Positions 1-7,473 of a DNA stretch of 43,610 bases are shown here, piece by piece. Each line of letters starts with the position of its first letter. The stretch's first letter is position 1. The position numbers and the translations under genes were made by a program. The stretch is taken from contig CANQWV010000007.1 in NCBI GenBank assembly GCA_947627645.1, positions 1 to 43,610 on the forward strand, written 5' to 3'. Under the pieces are notes generated by a model that saw only the letters and a program-made list of their open reading frames with translations, was not told the origin of the DNA and made no database searches. This DNA is from an uncultured Lachnospiraceae bacterium. GTDB lineage: Bacteria > Bacillota > Clostridia > Lachnospirales > Lachnospiraceae.

Positions 1-1
1 G

Positions 2-124
2 GCAGCCACCCTATCCAAGAAGTTCGTTGTAGTCATCGACGCCGCCGATTATGTCTCAGAAATCCGCAAGGTCAAGCACCCCTTTGACCGGGGCGTCCCC
101 GCACGGAAAGGAATCGAGCGCTGA
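2..124 (+). CDS. C-terminal tip of a cob(I)yrinic acid a,c-diamide adenosyltransferase-like protein (partial)
   Basis: Only the last 40 residues before the TGA at 122-124 lie in the window. The stretch AADYVSEIRKVKHPFDRG followed by VPARKGIE closely resembles the end of BtuR/CobO/CobP ATP:corrinoid adenosyltransferases, which finish with an ADYVTEM..KHP....G..AR.GIE pattern and make adenosylcobalamin from cobalamin. The residues just before (about 2-40) do not match the usual TGR.P..EL lead-in. The adjacent frame reads GSHPIQEV there, so a frameshift or a diverged linker is possible. It is on the opposite strand to the following gene and converges with it. The family call rests on a short motif. 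Confidence 0.55.
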   Translation, partial: AATLSKKFVVVIDAADYVSEIRKVKHPFDRGVPARKGIER

Positions 125-159
125 AGGGACAAGCTGAGAACTATCCCTGCGGCGGTTCT

Positions 160-273
160 CTCCCAGAAGAGAAAGTCCAGGTATCGTTTTCTATTCCCGA
201 AGATATACTTACCCTTGTATTGATCCTCTCAGGAGAAAAAGTCCAGATACCGGTTTCCTTTCCCGAATATGTA
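160..273 (-). repeat. Imperfect 48-nt tandem repeat spanning the stop codon of the LtaS-like gene
   Basis: Positions 226-273 encode the last residues YIFGKGNRYLDFFS and the TGA stop. Positions 160-207, 66 nt further downstream and in the same frame, read YIFGNRKRYLDFLFWE, with TGG where the real gene has TGA. About three quarters of the 48 bases agree. This is either a partial duplication of the gene end or the leftover tail of a second related gene. Confidence 0.75.
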
Positions 274-2832
274 GTTGTACTCCAGGATATGGTAATCGTT
301 GATCCGCTCGAAGTACGGCGATTCCTCATCGTCCAGCGTGTAGAAGTCGCCGTCCTTTGTCCAGTAACCGCCTGCCGCGAGCACCGGAATGTCTTCGCTC
401 AGATCCAACAGATATTTCTGGAACCCGGTCATCGGCAGATCCAGCCGGTCTGCCAGTACGCTGTACAGATAGTTGAGGCTCGTCTTCTCGATCGTCTCCT
501 CCTCGATGTCATAATTTGCCCAGGCGACAAACGGAATCTTGTACTTTTCCATCAGCTCCTCCGGCGTCAGCTCTTCCTCGTTGCCGATCAGATACTCATA
601 GGTATTCTCTCCGAGGTTTGGCTGATGATCCCCGAACATGATGATCACTGTCGGTTCCTTCTGCTTGGAAAAATACATGACCAGCTTCTCAAACGCCTCG
701 TCCGACGCCTTCACCAGATTCGCGTAGACCTGTGTCTTCTCCCAGTCGACGCCCGGCGTCCGGATCTTGATCGAATTATCCAGATTTTTCGTGTTCGACA
801 TCGAATATCCGCCGTGATCCTGCACCGTGACGTTGTAGCTGAACAGCGGCACATCCGTCCTCGCGTTATTCTTCTCATACTCCAGGATAATGCGGTTCAC
901 CAGCTCCTCATCCGAGATGAAATTCCGGATGTACTTCGGAGATGTGAAATTGACCCGCGCATAGTATTTTTCAAACCCGATCTGCGGGTAGACAATGTTT
1001 CTGCGGTAATTCGTCCCGCGGTACGGATGGATGGCAAGCGTATAATAGCCCTCTGCCTTAAGCTCCGACGCCAGCGACGGCATCGCGCCGCGCACGAACA
1101 GATGGAAGCCGACCGAAGACGGCGGCAGAAAGCCCATCGTGTTCCCGGTCAGGAATTCATACTCCGAGTTCGGCGTGTTCGCTCCGAAGATCGACGCGTA
1201 GGCCGTACCCTTGATCGTGTTCTCGGTGAGGCTGTGCAAAAACGGCATATAGTCCTCCGAAAACTCAAGCCCCTTCCCGATGTCGGAATAATCCGCCAGC
1301 GACTCGTTCATGAGCACGATGATATTCGGCGTCTGCACGTCCGCATCCGCAGATGCCCCAGCCGCCTGTGAAGCTTTCTCAGCGCCCGCAGCCGCACTGG
1401 CGCTTCCCATCGCAGAATCCCCTGTTCCGGCGGCATTCCCGGCAGCCGCGCTGCTCCCGGAACGGTTCGTATCCGTGCTGCTCTCAGCCTCGTCGCCATC
1501 GCCGCTCCCGGAATCCTTATCCCCAGAGCCGACATACGGAGCCGCAATCTCATGCACCTTCTCCACGGAATACCCCTCCGGCTTATCCGCCGCCAGGTAA
1601 AAGCAGGTGCACAGCGTCGTGAAGATCATATCAAACTGCTTATAGCGCAGCTGATGCGTATATCCCTCCGAACGGATATCGTGATCCTGCAGGAATGAGG
1701 TCTTGCAGCAGATGTGGTAGAAGGATGCTGCGCTCACGAGCCAGATCAAAAGCAGCGCCACCCGCTGTTTCCAGTAAAACAGCTTGAAGCCTCTGAGCTT
1801 CAGGCTGACCACGCAGATCGTGAAGGTCAGGAACGCCTCCATGAATATGTACCAGTCGATCGTATACTGATAGCCGTTCGACACCGTCAGCGCCGTCCCG
1901 ATCGAGAAAATATCTCCGCCCGAGATCGCCATACCGCGGAATTCAATGACAAAGCAGTTGAAGATCCCCAGCAGCCCAATCGGCACTGCCAGCACCATGG
2001 CCGAGACGCGGATGCTCCCGGTGATGACCAGAAACAGCAGCAGCATCCCGAACAGAAACCAGAACGTGAAGAACAGCGCAATCTTGTTCAGTTCAAAAAA
2101 TTTGATCTTAAATTTTGTCGCGTTCAGATAAAGGAGCGAGAAATACACTGCAAACGGAGCCAGTGCACACCACGTCCACGAAAGCTTCCGGTTCAGGCGG
2201 TCGGACAGATGGTTCGGCACAAGGCACAGCGTAATCATAGCCGTCGAGACAATGATCATGAACCACGTCCTCGGACTTGTAAACAGCGTTACAAGATCGC
2301 TCTCCCCATAATAATCGGGATGCGAGCAGTACCACAGCAGCATGGCGGCATAGCCCGCCGCTCCGACCGCCCTTCCGACAATCTTCAAAATACGCAGAGC
2401 TTCATCCCTTGCCTTTTCCAGACGCCCTGCAGCCGGGCCGCCCGCTGCGTCCTTTGCAGCCGCAGCCTCTGCAGCCGCCTTCTCTGCCTTTAAATCCTCC
2501 GCATTCTGTCTCGCTGTATTCTGTCTCGCTGCGTCCTGTCCCACCGTATTCTGCCCCACTGCATTCTGTTCCGCTACGTCCTGTCCCACTGTATTCTGCC
2601 CCGCTGCATTCTGTCCCGCTGCGTCCTGTCCCACTGTATTCTGCCCCGCTGCATTCTGTTCCACTGTATTCGCTGCGTCCTGCTTCCCGGCAGCCAGGGG
2701 CTTCGTGTTCCGCTTTTGAGTGTTCTGCTTTTGGGCGTCCTGCCGATTTGCAGCCTGCGCCCCATTATGCTTCTTTGTATTTTGATTCGCTTTCTTTTCC
2801 GGTGCGTTCTTCCCGGTCTTCATTTGCGGCAT
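229..2832 (-). CDS. LtaS-type sulfatase/phosphoglycerol transferase-superfamily membrane protein
   Basis: A 867-residue polytopic membrane protein. Residues 1-140 are hydrophilic, with 11 tandem pentapeptides (59-113). About six or seven membrane segments lie between 155 and 375, a Ser/Gly/Ala-rich linker follows at 435-500, and then an extracellular alkaline-phosphatase-fold domain (503-867). Visible catalytic features are IIVLMNES (metal-binding Glu510), GANTPNSEYEFLTG with the presumed nucleophile Thr553, and MFGDHQPNLG near 770. This matches the lipoteichoic acid synthase family, whose members move glycerol phosphate onto surface polymers; the exact substrate is unknown. It overlaps the upstream hydroxyacid dehydrogenase by 13 nt, so the two are probably co-translated. 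The chosen ATG has only a weak upstream purine run; a second ATG sits at codon 4. The long N-terminal extension is unusual for LtaS. Confidence 0.85.
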   Translation of the reverse strand: MPQMKTGKNAPEKKANQNTKKHNGAQAANRQDAQKQNTQKRNTKPLAAGKQDAANTVEQNAAGQNTVGQDAAGQNAAGQNTVGQDVAEQNAVGQNTVGQDAARQNTARQNAEDLKAEKAAAEAAAAKDAAGGPAAGRLEKARDEALRILKIVGRAVGAAGYAAMLLWYCSHPDYYGESDLVTLFTSPRTWFMIIVSTAMITLCLVPNHLSDRLNRKLSWTWCALAPFAVYFSLLYLNATKFKIKFFELNKIALFFTFWFLFGMLLLFLVITGSIRVSAMVLAVPIGLLGIFNCFVIEFRGMAISGGDIFSIGTALTVSNGYQYTIDWYIFMEAFLTFTICVVSLKLRGFKLFYWKQRVALLLIWLVSAASFYHICCKTSFLQDHDIRSEGYTHQLRYKQFDMIFTTLCTCFYLAADKPEGYSVEKVHEIAAPYVGSGDKDSGSGDGDEAESSTDTNRSGSSAAAGNAAGTGDSAMGSASAAAGAEKASQAAGASADADVQTPNIIVLMNESLADYSDIGKGLEFSEDYMPFLHSLTENTIKGTAYASIFGANTPNSEYEFLTGNTMGFLPPSSVGFHLFVRGAMPSLASELKAEGYYTLAIHPYRGTNYRRNIVYPQIGFEKYYARVNFTSPKYIRNFISDEELVNRIILEYEKNNARTDVPLFSYNVTVQDHGGYSMSNTKNLDNSIKIRTPGVDWEKTQVYANLVKASDEAFEKLVMYFSKQKEPTVIIMFGDHQPNLGENTYEYLIGNEEELTPEELMEKYKIPFVAWANYDIEEETIEKTSLNYLYSVLADRLDLPMTGFQKYLLDLSEDIPVLAAGGYWTKDGDFYTLDDEESPYFERINDYHILEYNYIFGKGNRYLDFFS
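2494..2658 (-). repeat. In-frame 15-bp minisatellite encoding QNxxG/QDxxG pentapeptides
   Basis: Eleven consecutive 15-bp units encode Q-N/D-A/T/V-A/V-G/E/R pentapeptides (residues 59-113 of the LtaS-like protein), for example QNTVG, QDAAG and QNAVG. Partly degraded relatives lie just before them. The unit length is a multiple of three, so gain or loss of units would change protein length without breaking the frame. The stretch precedes the first membrane segment and is predicted cytoplasmic. Confidence 0.9.
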
Positions 2833-3779
2833 ACGTTTCTCTCTTTTCCATTCATAAAATCATTTAAATTCAGCCAGACCTCGTCCAGCAGACGCGTCCT
2901 CGCTTCCACGGCCGCCCACGCGATGTGCGGCGTGATCAGCAGCCGATCGCTGTCAGAAAGCTTCCGAAGTGGATTATCCTTATCCATCGGCTCTTTCTCG
3001 AGCACATCCAGCCCGGCCGCCGCGATTTTTTCCTTGCGCAGCGCCTTGCACAGATCGTCCTCGTCCACGATCGGCCCGCGCGCCACATTGAGGAAAATCG
3101 CGCTTTCCTTCATCTTGCAAAAAGCGTCATAGTCCATCATGTGATGCGTCTTCTCGGTCAGCGGCGTGTGTACGGACACAATATCGGAGGTTCCAAGCAG
3201 CGTGTCAAAATCTACCTGCTCATAATCCGTATTCGTGTTCTTCCCGGACGGCGAGCAGTAGATCACGCGGCAGCCGAAGACCTGCGCGATCTGCGCGACC
3301 CGCTTCCCGATCGCACCAAGACCTATGATGCCCCAGGTCTTCCCCGCAAGCTCAGTGAAACGGCGATCCATGTGGCAGAACGATTTGCTGTGGCAATAAT
3401 CCCCGGACTTCACGTAATCGTCATAATAGCGCAGATGCTCCAGCAGATAGAGCGCCATCGCGAAGGTGTGCTGTGCCACGACGTCCGTCGAATATCCCGC
3501 CACGTTCGTGACCGTGATGCCCCGCTTTTTCATAAAATCAAAGTCAATGTTGTTCGTGCCGGTCGCCGTGACGCCGACATACTTCAGAAACTGCGCCTTC
3601 CCAAGCGTCTTCTCGTTCATCGGCAGCTTGTTGACAAACACGGCGTCCGCCTGCGCCACGCGCTCCGGGATCAGCTCCTCGGGCGTCTCCCCGTGTACCG
3701 TGACCTCGCCCAGCTCGAAGAAACGGTCGAAGTGCATATCCTCGCCCAGATTATCCGCTTCCAGAAATACGATATTCAT
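2820..3779 (-). CDS. D-isomer-specific 2-hydroxyacid dehydrogenase
   Basis: A 319-residue NAD(P)-dependent oxidoreductase of the D-2-hydroxyacid dehydrogenase family (glycerate/hydroxypyruvate, phosphoglycerate and D-lactate dehydrogenase relatives). The Rossmann motif GLGAIG is at 153-158 and the catalytic triad is Arg234 (NVARGP), Glu263 (LEKEP) and His285 (TPHIAW). It has no C-terminal ACT domain and the length of a single-domain enzyme, so a hydroxypyruvate/2-ketoacid reductase fits better than SerA. The second strand ends YCSPSG rather than in an acidic residue, which may mean NADPH is accepted (inference). AAGGAGATC precedes the ATG. It is followed by the LtaS-like gene with a 13-nt overlap. 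Confidence 0.88.
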   Translation of the reverse strand: MNIVFLEADNLGEDMHFDRFFELGEVTVHGETPEELIPERVAQADAVFVNKLPMNEKTLGKAQFLKYVGVTATGTNNIDFDFMKKRGITVTNVAGYSTDVVAQHTFAMALYLLEHLRYYDDYVKSGDYCHSKSFCHMDRRFTELAGKTWGIIGLGAIGKRVAQIAQVFGCRVIYCSPSGKNTNTDYEQVDFDTLLGTSDIVSVHTPLTEKTHHMMDYDAFCKMKESAIFLNVARGPIVDEDDLCKALRKEKIAAAGLDVLEKEPMDKDNPLRKLSDSDRLLITPHIAWAAVEARTRLLDEVWLNLNDFMNGKERNVCRK

Positions 3780-3846
3780 CTGTGATCTCCTTTATTCTTT
3801 TACATCAAATTCAGTCTTTCCATGCAGGATTTATAAAACGACACAA

Positions 3847-3885
3847 GGATGCTGTGGGACAGAAGATTTCCCGCCCACAGCATCC
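3847..3885 (-). terminator. Rho-independent terminator downstream of pgi
   Basis: GGATGCTGTGGG (3847-3858) and CCCACAGCATCC (3874-3885) form a perfect 12-bp stem with a 15-nt loop. On the minus strand it is followed by TTGTGTCGTTTTATAA. It sits 31 nt after the pgi stop and separates pgi from the dehydrogenase/LtaS-like pair. Confidence 0.75.
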
Positions 3886-3915
3886 CACACGTTTTATCAT
3901 CCCTAAAGACTTCGA

Positions 3916-5265
3916 TTACAGCCTCTCTAAGAGCGCCTCCCTCTCTTTCTCATAGCCCGGCTTGCCCAGGAGCGCAAACATATTTTTCTTGTAGCTCTCC
4001 ACGCCCGGCTGGTTGAACGGGTTCACGCCCAGTACATATCCGCTCACGCCGCACGCGAACTCAAAGAAGTAGAACAGCTCGCCCAGGAAGAACTCGTCCT
4101 GCTTCGGAATGTTCACGATCAGGTTCGGAACATTGCCGTCCGTGTGCGCGAGGATCGTCCCGTTCATCGCGCTCTTATTCACAAAATCCACGGTCTTGCC
4201 CGCCAGATAATTCAGCCCGTCGAGATCCACCGGCTCCTCGCCGATCACAAGCTCGCATCTGGATTCCTCTACATTCATCACTGTCTCGAAGAGTGTACGG
4301 CTGCCGTCCTGGATAAACTGACCCATAGAGTGGAGATCTGTCGTGAGATCTACCGACGCGGGGAAGATTCCCTTCTGGTCTTTTCCTTCACTCTCGCCGT
4401 AAAGCTGCTTCCACCACTCGGAAACATAGTGCAGGCTCGGCTCATAATTCGCCAGCACCTCGATGGCCTTTCCTTTTCTGAGCAGGATATTGCGGACCGC
4501 CGCGTACTGAAGGGCGTCATTCTCTTCAAAATCCGCTTCCAGCGCGCGCTTTCTCCCGGAAGCCGCGCCCTCCATCAGCTTGTCGATGTCCGCTCCGCTG
4601 GCCGCGATCGGAAGCAGTCCCACCGCTGTCAGCACGGAGAAACGTCCTCCGACATCGTCCGGAACCACGAAGGTCTCGTAGCCCTCGGCCGTCGCCAGAC
4701 TCTTCAGTGCCCCTCTCGCCTTGTCCGTCGTCGCGTAGATGCGCTTCGCCGCCTCAGCCTTGCCATACTTCTTCTCCAGCATCGCCTTGAAGATGCGGAA
4801 CGCGATCGCCGGCTCCGTCGTCGTGCCGGACTTCGAGATCACGTTCACGGAGAAATCGCGGTCCCCTATCACATCGATCAGGTGCTGAATGTACGTGCTG
4901 CTGATGCTGTTGCCGACAAAATAGATCTCCGGCGTCTTGCGGATCTCCTTCGACACCATATTGTAAAAGCTGTGGCGCAGGAACTCAACCGCGGCCCTCG
5001 CTCCCAGATAGGAGCCGCCGATACCAATCACAAGCAGCACTTCGCTGTCTCCCTTGATTTTCTCAGCCGCCTTCTTGATCCGGGCGAACTCGTCCTTGTC
5101 ATACTCGACCGGAAGATCGATCCATCCGAGGAAATCATTGCCGGCGCCCGTACGCGACACCAGCAGATCCTTCGCGTCCGCGACGATCTTCTTCATCGAC
5201 GCTACTTCGTTCTCTGAGACAAAGCAGGCCGCCTTTGAATAGTCAAATGCCACTTTATTTCCCAT
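3916..5265 (-). CDS. pgi: Glucose-6-phosphate isomerase
   Basis: A 449-residue cytoplasmic enzyme that interconverts glucose 6-phosphate and fructose 6-phosphate in glycolysis and gluconeogenesis. Both family signatures are present: [17 protein letters not shown] in the middle and [14 protein letters not shown] near the C-terminus. The sugar-phosphate-binding SIS region [16 protein letters not shown] and [11 protein letters not shown] are also clear. The length is that of the short bacterial/Firmicutes type. AAGGAGATG lies ahead of the ATG. It appears monocistronic: a promoter is visible about 110 nt upstream and a strong hairpin terminator follows. Confidence 0.97.
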   Translation of the reverse strand: MGNKVAFDYSKAACFVSENEVASMKKIVADAKDLLVSRTGAGNDFLGWIDLPVEYDKDEFARIKKAAEKIKGDSEVLLVIGIGGSYLGARAAVEFLRHSFYNMVSKEIRKTPEIYFVGNSISSTYIQHLIDVIGDRDFSVNVISKSGTTTEPAIAFRIFKAMLEKKYGKAEAAKRIYATTDKARGALKSLATAEGYETFVVPDDVGGRFSVLTAVGLLPIAASGADIDKLMEGAASGRKRALEADFEENDALQYAAVRNILLRKGKAIEVLANYEPSLHYVSEWWKQLYGESEGKDQKGIFPASVDLTTDLHSMGQFIQDGSRTLFETVMNVEESRCELVIGEEPVDLDGLNYLAGKTVDFVNKSAMNGTILAHTDGNVPNLIVNIPKQDEFFLGELFYFFEFACGVSGYVLGVNPFNQPGVESYKKNMFALLGKPGYEKEREALLERL

Positions 5266-5375
5266 ACCACAACATCTCCTTTTCGTACTTTTCCGGCCTT
5301 CCCGCTGAGCATCTCACAGTCTCCGGATCTCCTGTCATCCGGGTTTCACGCGGTTTCAGCCATTTTTCCGCATCT

Positions 5376-5404
5376 ATTCTAGCAGACCTTCCTTGTATGC
5401 GCAA
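5376..5404 (-). promoter_or_regulatory. Promoter of pgi
   Basis: Minus-strand TTGCGC, a 17-nt spacer, and TAGAAT, about 110 nt before the pgi start codon. The gap 5266-5592 otherwise holds only this promoter, the leader with a small inverted repeat (CCGGAT/ATCCGG), and near 5506-5521 a weak hairpin that could end the next gene. Confidence 0.55.
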
Positions 5405-5592
5405 GAGTATTTTTTCGGCTGCCCATCAAGTCCCTATGGTAAATTTTATGATAAATTCTGATAGTTTTATCTTCCAGAGCAGGGCTGTCGCAAAATAAGC
5501 GTCAGGAACGCCGCGGTTCCATACTAGGGATGTGAGGAAGCACTATGCAGGCAGCGAATCGCAGCGCCCCGGCGGCTCTTTTGCGGCAGCCC

Positions 5593-6393
5593 TTACGAGA
5601 GGAACTCCTTCAGCACCTCCCGCAGGATACGCTCCTGCTCCGCCGGGTCCATCTGCCGCAAGAGCTCTGCGTTTCGCTCCCGCTCGGATGCCGCCGCGGT
5701 CTCCTGCATCCCGGCCTTCACCCGTGCAAGATTCTCCTTCAGATCGTTCTTCTCCCTCTGCGCCCGGGTCTGCGTCACCGCGCTCTCCTTCATGGCCTTG
5801 CGCGTACGCTTTCGCCTGCTCTCAACCGAGACGATCGGGGCAGGCTCCTCCGCCGCGTACGCCTGCGCCGTGTCCTCACTGTAATCCCGAACCGCGCCGC
5901 TGTTCTCCAGATAATCTGCCAGCTGCACTTCGAGAAATTTCCGGCGGTAGCCGGTGTCCGCGACCGCGTAGGCGGTGGCCACCAGAGCGGCGGCCAGAAG
6001 CCCCATCCAGAAATAGGAGTTTCCTTTCACAACCGCGCCTCCGCCGCGCACAAGATACACACTCCCGGCGAAGGCGCACAGCAGGCTGACCGTGAGAAGC
6101 TCGACGCCGAACCGTTTCCAGCGATGCAGCCCCATCCCCCAGAAGCGGTATTCCATCAGGTTTTTCCGGATGAGGGCTTGTACATCCCCTACCTTCTCAT
6201 TCAGATGTCTGCAGTACTGGAAGCGCTGCCGCAGCTGCTGCAGAAATTTCCCGCCGGGCTCCCCCGCGTTTCTTGTGTCCCTGATCAATCTGTCGTATAT
6301 CTGTTTCAGGATCATCTGACTGGCGACCGCGGCTACGCAGGCCACCGAAAGTAGATAGAGCAGAAGATTTCGCTCCATGACGAATTGTACCAT
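5593..6393 (-). CDS. Unrecognised membrane protein with C-terminal coiled-coil tail
   Basis: 266 residues. I do not recognise the family. The start was set at the ATG 6391-6393 because GGGGGAG lies six bases before it; the longer frame up to 6450 has no ribosome site and would begin inside the promoter. One membrane segment lies near 8-25 and a pair near 96-140 (LTVSLLCAFAGSVYLV and WMGLLAAALVATAYAV). A charged, Glu/Arg/Lys-rich helical tail from about 190 looks coiled-coil and ends in REVLKEFLS. This topology suggests a membrane-anchored scaffold, but nothing shows the role. It has its own promoter. Confidence 0.7.
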   Translation of the reverse strand: MVQFVMERNLLLYLLSVACVAAVASQMILKQIYDRLIRDTRNAGEPGGKFLQQLRQRFQYCRHLNEKVGDVQALIRKNLMEYRFWGMGLHRWKRFGVELLTVSLLCAFAGSVYLVRGGGAVVKGNSYFWMGLLAAALVATAYAVADTGYRRKFLEVQLADYLENSGAVRDYSEDTAQAYAAEEPAPIVSVESRRKRTRKAMKESAVTQTRAQREKNDLKENLARVKAGMQETAAASERERNAELLRQMDPAEQERILREVLKEFLS

Positions 6394-6448
6394 GATAGAC
6401 TCCCCCTTTTTGAATGTGCCAGAGCGCTGCAGTCGCTCAAGTATCGCC

Positions 6449-6476
6449 ATTATAGCCGCAATTTTTTCGTTTGCAA
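6449..6476 (-). promoter_or_regulatory. Promoter of the unrecognised membrane-protein gene
   Basis: Minus-strand TTGCAA, a 16-nt spacer and a consensus TATAAT, 55 nt before the ATG at 6393. An inverted repeat TCGTTCG/CGAACGA (6484-6490 and 6505-6511) lies just upstream of the -35 and could be an operator. Confidence 0.65.
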
Positions 6477-6483
6477 AGCAAAA

Positions 6484-6511
6484 TCGTTCGACAAATTCGT
6501 ATGCCGAACGA
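6484..6511. promoter_or_regulatory. Inverted repeat upstream of the 6449-6476 promoter
   Basis: TCGTTCG and CGAACGA are separated by 14 nt and end 8 bp upstream of the -35. The position suits a regulator site. On the minus strand no T-run follows, so a terminator is less likely. Further on (6526-6570) a T7 run on the minus strand follows a weak GAGAG/CTCTC pairing and may end the preceding gene. Confidence 0.35.
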
Positions 6512-6585
6512 CTTTATCCGAGCCGAAAAAAAGCTCTCCGGGGGAGTCAGATTTTTTCTCAGGCTGAGAGATTTTCTGACATGAA

Positions 6586-6649
6586 ATCCAATATGAAGTT
6601 CATCAAATATAAAGCCCGTCAAATATGGGATCCATCAAATGTGAAGCCC
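6586..6649. repeat. Four tandem 16-bp repeats in an intergenic region
   Basis: Units at 6586-6601, 6602-6617, 6618-6633 and 6634-6649 follow the pattern RTCMAATRTRRAGYYC (for example ATCAAATATAAAGCCC). They lie 35 nt beyond the stop codon of the small membrane protein gene and before the next promoter, in non-coding sequence. Confidence 0.85.
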
Positions 6650-6683
6650 ACGGTAGTTTGTTCCTTTTCTGCTTCGTGCTTCT

Positions 6684-7181
6684 TCAGGTAAGCGGGTCTC
6701 CCTCTTCCCCGTTTTCCTGCGGCTCTTCCTCCAGCTTCGCCTGCTTTTTTCGGAAGAAATCGGCCGAGAACTGCAGAACCGCAAAGCATACGGTAAACGT
6801 GATCACCGCATATACTACACCTGAAGCAAGAGAACCCGCAATCTTGTCCGGGAAGCGTTTTACCGTAAAAATGAACCCCAGTACCCCTGTGATAAGAGCA
6901 GCCGTCAGAGCAACGGCGAGATTCGATGAAGTATTCGGCTTCAGGCGGCGATCCCAGATCCCATGCCTGAGGCATCCCACAGCTATGTACAGCGCAAGCG
7001 ACGCAAAGACAATGTACTCTCCCGCAAGATTCCTGAAATCATAGTCAAAAAAAATCCTCTGCGCCACTATGACTGCCGCCAGCCCCCAGAAGGCCAGCCA
7101 ACACCCGTTGTGCTCAATCCGCAGCAGCGTCTGCTCCTGCCTTTCGTCCAGATTGTTCTTGCTGTTCCTGCTTTTCTTCAT
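6684..7181 (-). CDS. Small multi-pass membrane protein, partner of an XRE regulator (DUF6773-like)
   Basis: 165 residues with four predicted membrane segments (about 25-42, 54-70, 88-106 and 117-138) and a cytoplasmic acidic tail. The N-terminal DERQEQTLLRIEHNGCW motif resembles DUF6773-type proteins that commonly sit next to an XRE repressor in Clostridia; the biochemical role is unknown. GGAGGAGAAAGG precedes the ATG. The gene begins inside the 3' end of the regulator gene (68-nt overlap), so the pair is almost certainly one transcript, with the regulator controlling a membrane function (inference). Confidence 0.7.
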   Translation of the reverse strand: MKKSRNSKNNLDERQEQTLLRIEHNGCWLAFWGLAAVIVAQRIFFDYDFRNLAGEYIVFASLALYIAVGCLRHGIWDRRLKPNTSSNLAVALTAALITGVLGFIFTVKRFPDKIAGSLASGVVYAVITFTVCFAVLQFSADFFRKKQAKLEEEPQENGEEGDPLT

Positions 7182-7380
7182 TTCCTTTCTCCTCCCAGAA
7201 TAAATCGTTCAACGTAGTGTCCAACGCCCTGCAGATCGCGATACACAGCCTGAGCGAAGGATTGAAGTCGCCCGCTTCGATCAGGCCTATCGTCTGTCTG
7301 GTAACGCCCACCTTCTTGGCAAGCTTTGTTTGGGAGATATCCAATTCGATGCGCCTGAATTTCATTTTCAGATTTCTCAT
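7114..7380 (-). CDS. XRE-family HTH transcriptional regulator (YgzD-like)
   Basis: 88 residues starting at the ATG 7378-7380, which has AGGAGGT upstream. An earlier in-frame ATG at 7413 lacks a ribosome site and would fall inside the promoter. The helix-turn-helix (ISQTKLAKKVGVTRQTIGLIE) is followed by NPSLRLCIAICRALDTTLNDLF, the pattern of small Cro/CI-like repressors of the YgzD type. The tail after LFWEEK is Gln/Glu-rich and overlaps the next gene by 68 nt. Autoregulation through sites around the upstream promoter is likely but not shown. Confidence 0.88.
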   Translation of the reverse strand: MRNLKMKFRRIELDISQTKLAKKVGVTRQTIGLIEAGDFNPSLRLCIAICRALDTTLNDLFWEEKGNEEKQEQQEQSGRKAGADAAAD

Positions 7381-7399
7381 TGTCCACCTCCTGTTGAAA

Positions 7400-7428
7400 A
7401 GTATACACCACAATGGGAGGGATGTAAA
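7400..7428 (-). promoter_or_regulatory. Promoter of the XRE regulator operon
   Basis: Minus-strand TTTACA, 17-nt spacer, TATACT, ending about 20 nt before the start codon. Immediately upstream (7431-7464) is an AT-rich imperfect direct repeat built on TATATTGCATTTC and TATAAATTGCACTTTC, about 20 bp apart, which could bind the regulator. Confidence 0.7.
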
Positions 7429-7473
7429 GTATATATTGCATTTCTTTTATATAAATTGCACTTTCTGGAAATA

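Noticed and set aside
2820-3779. Phosphoglycerate dehydrogenase (serA)
   Set aside because: The protein lacks the C-terminal ACT/ASB regions and has no serine-pathway neighbours. A general 2-ketoacid reductase is safer.
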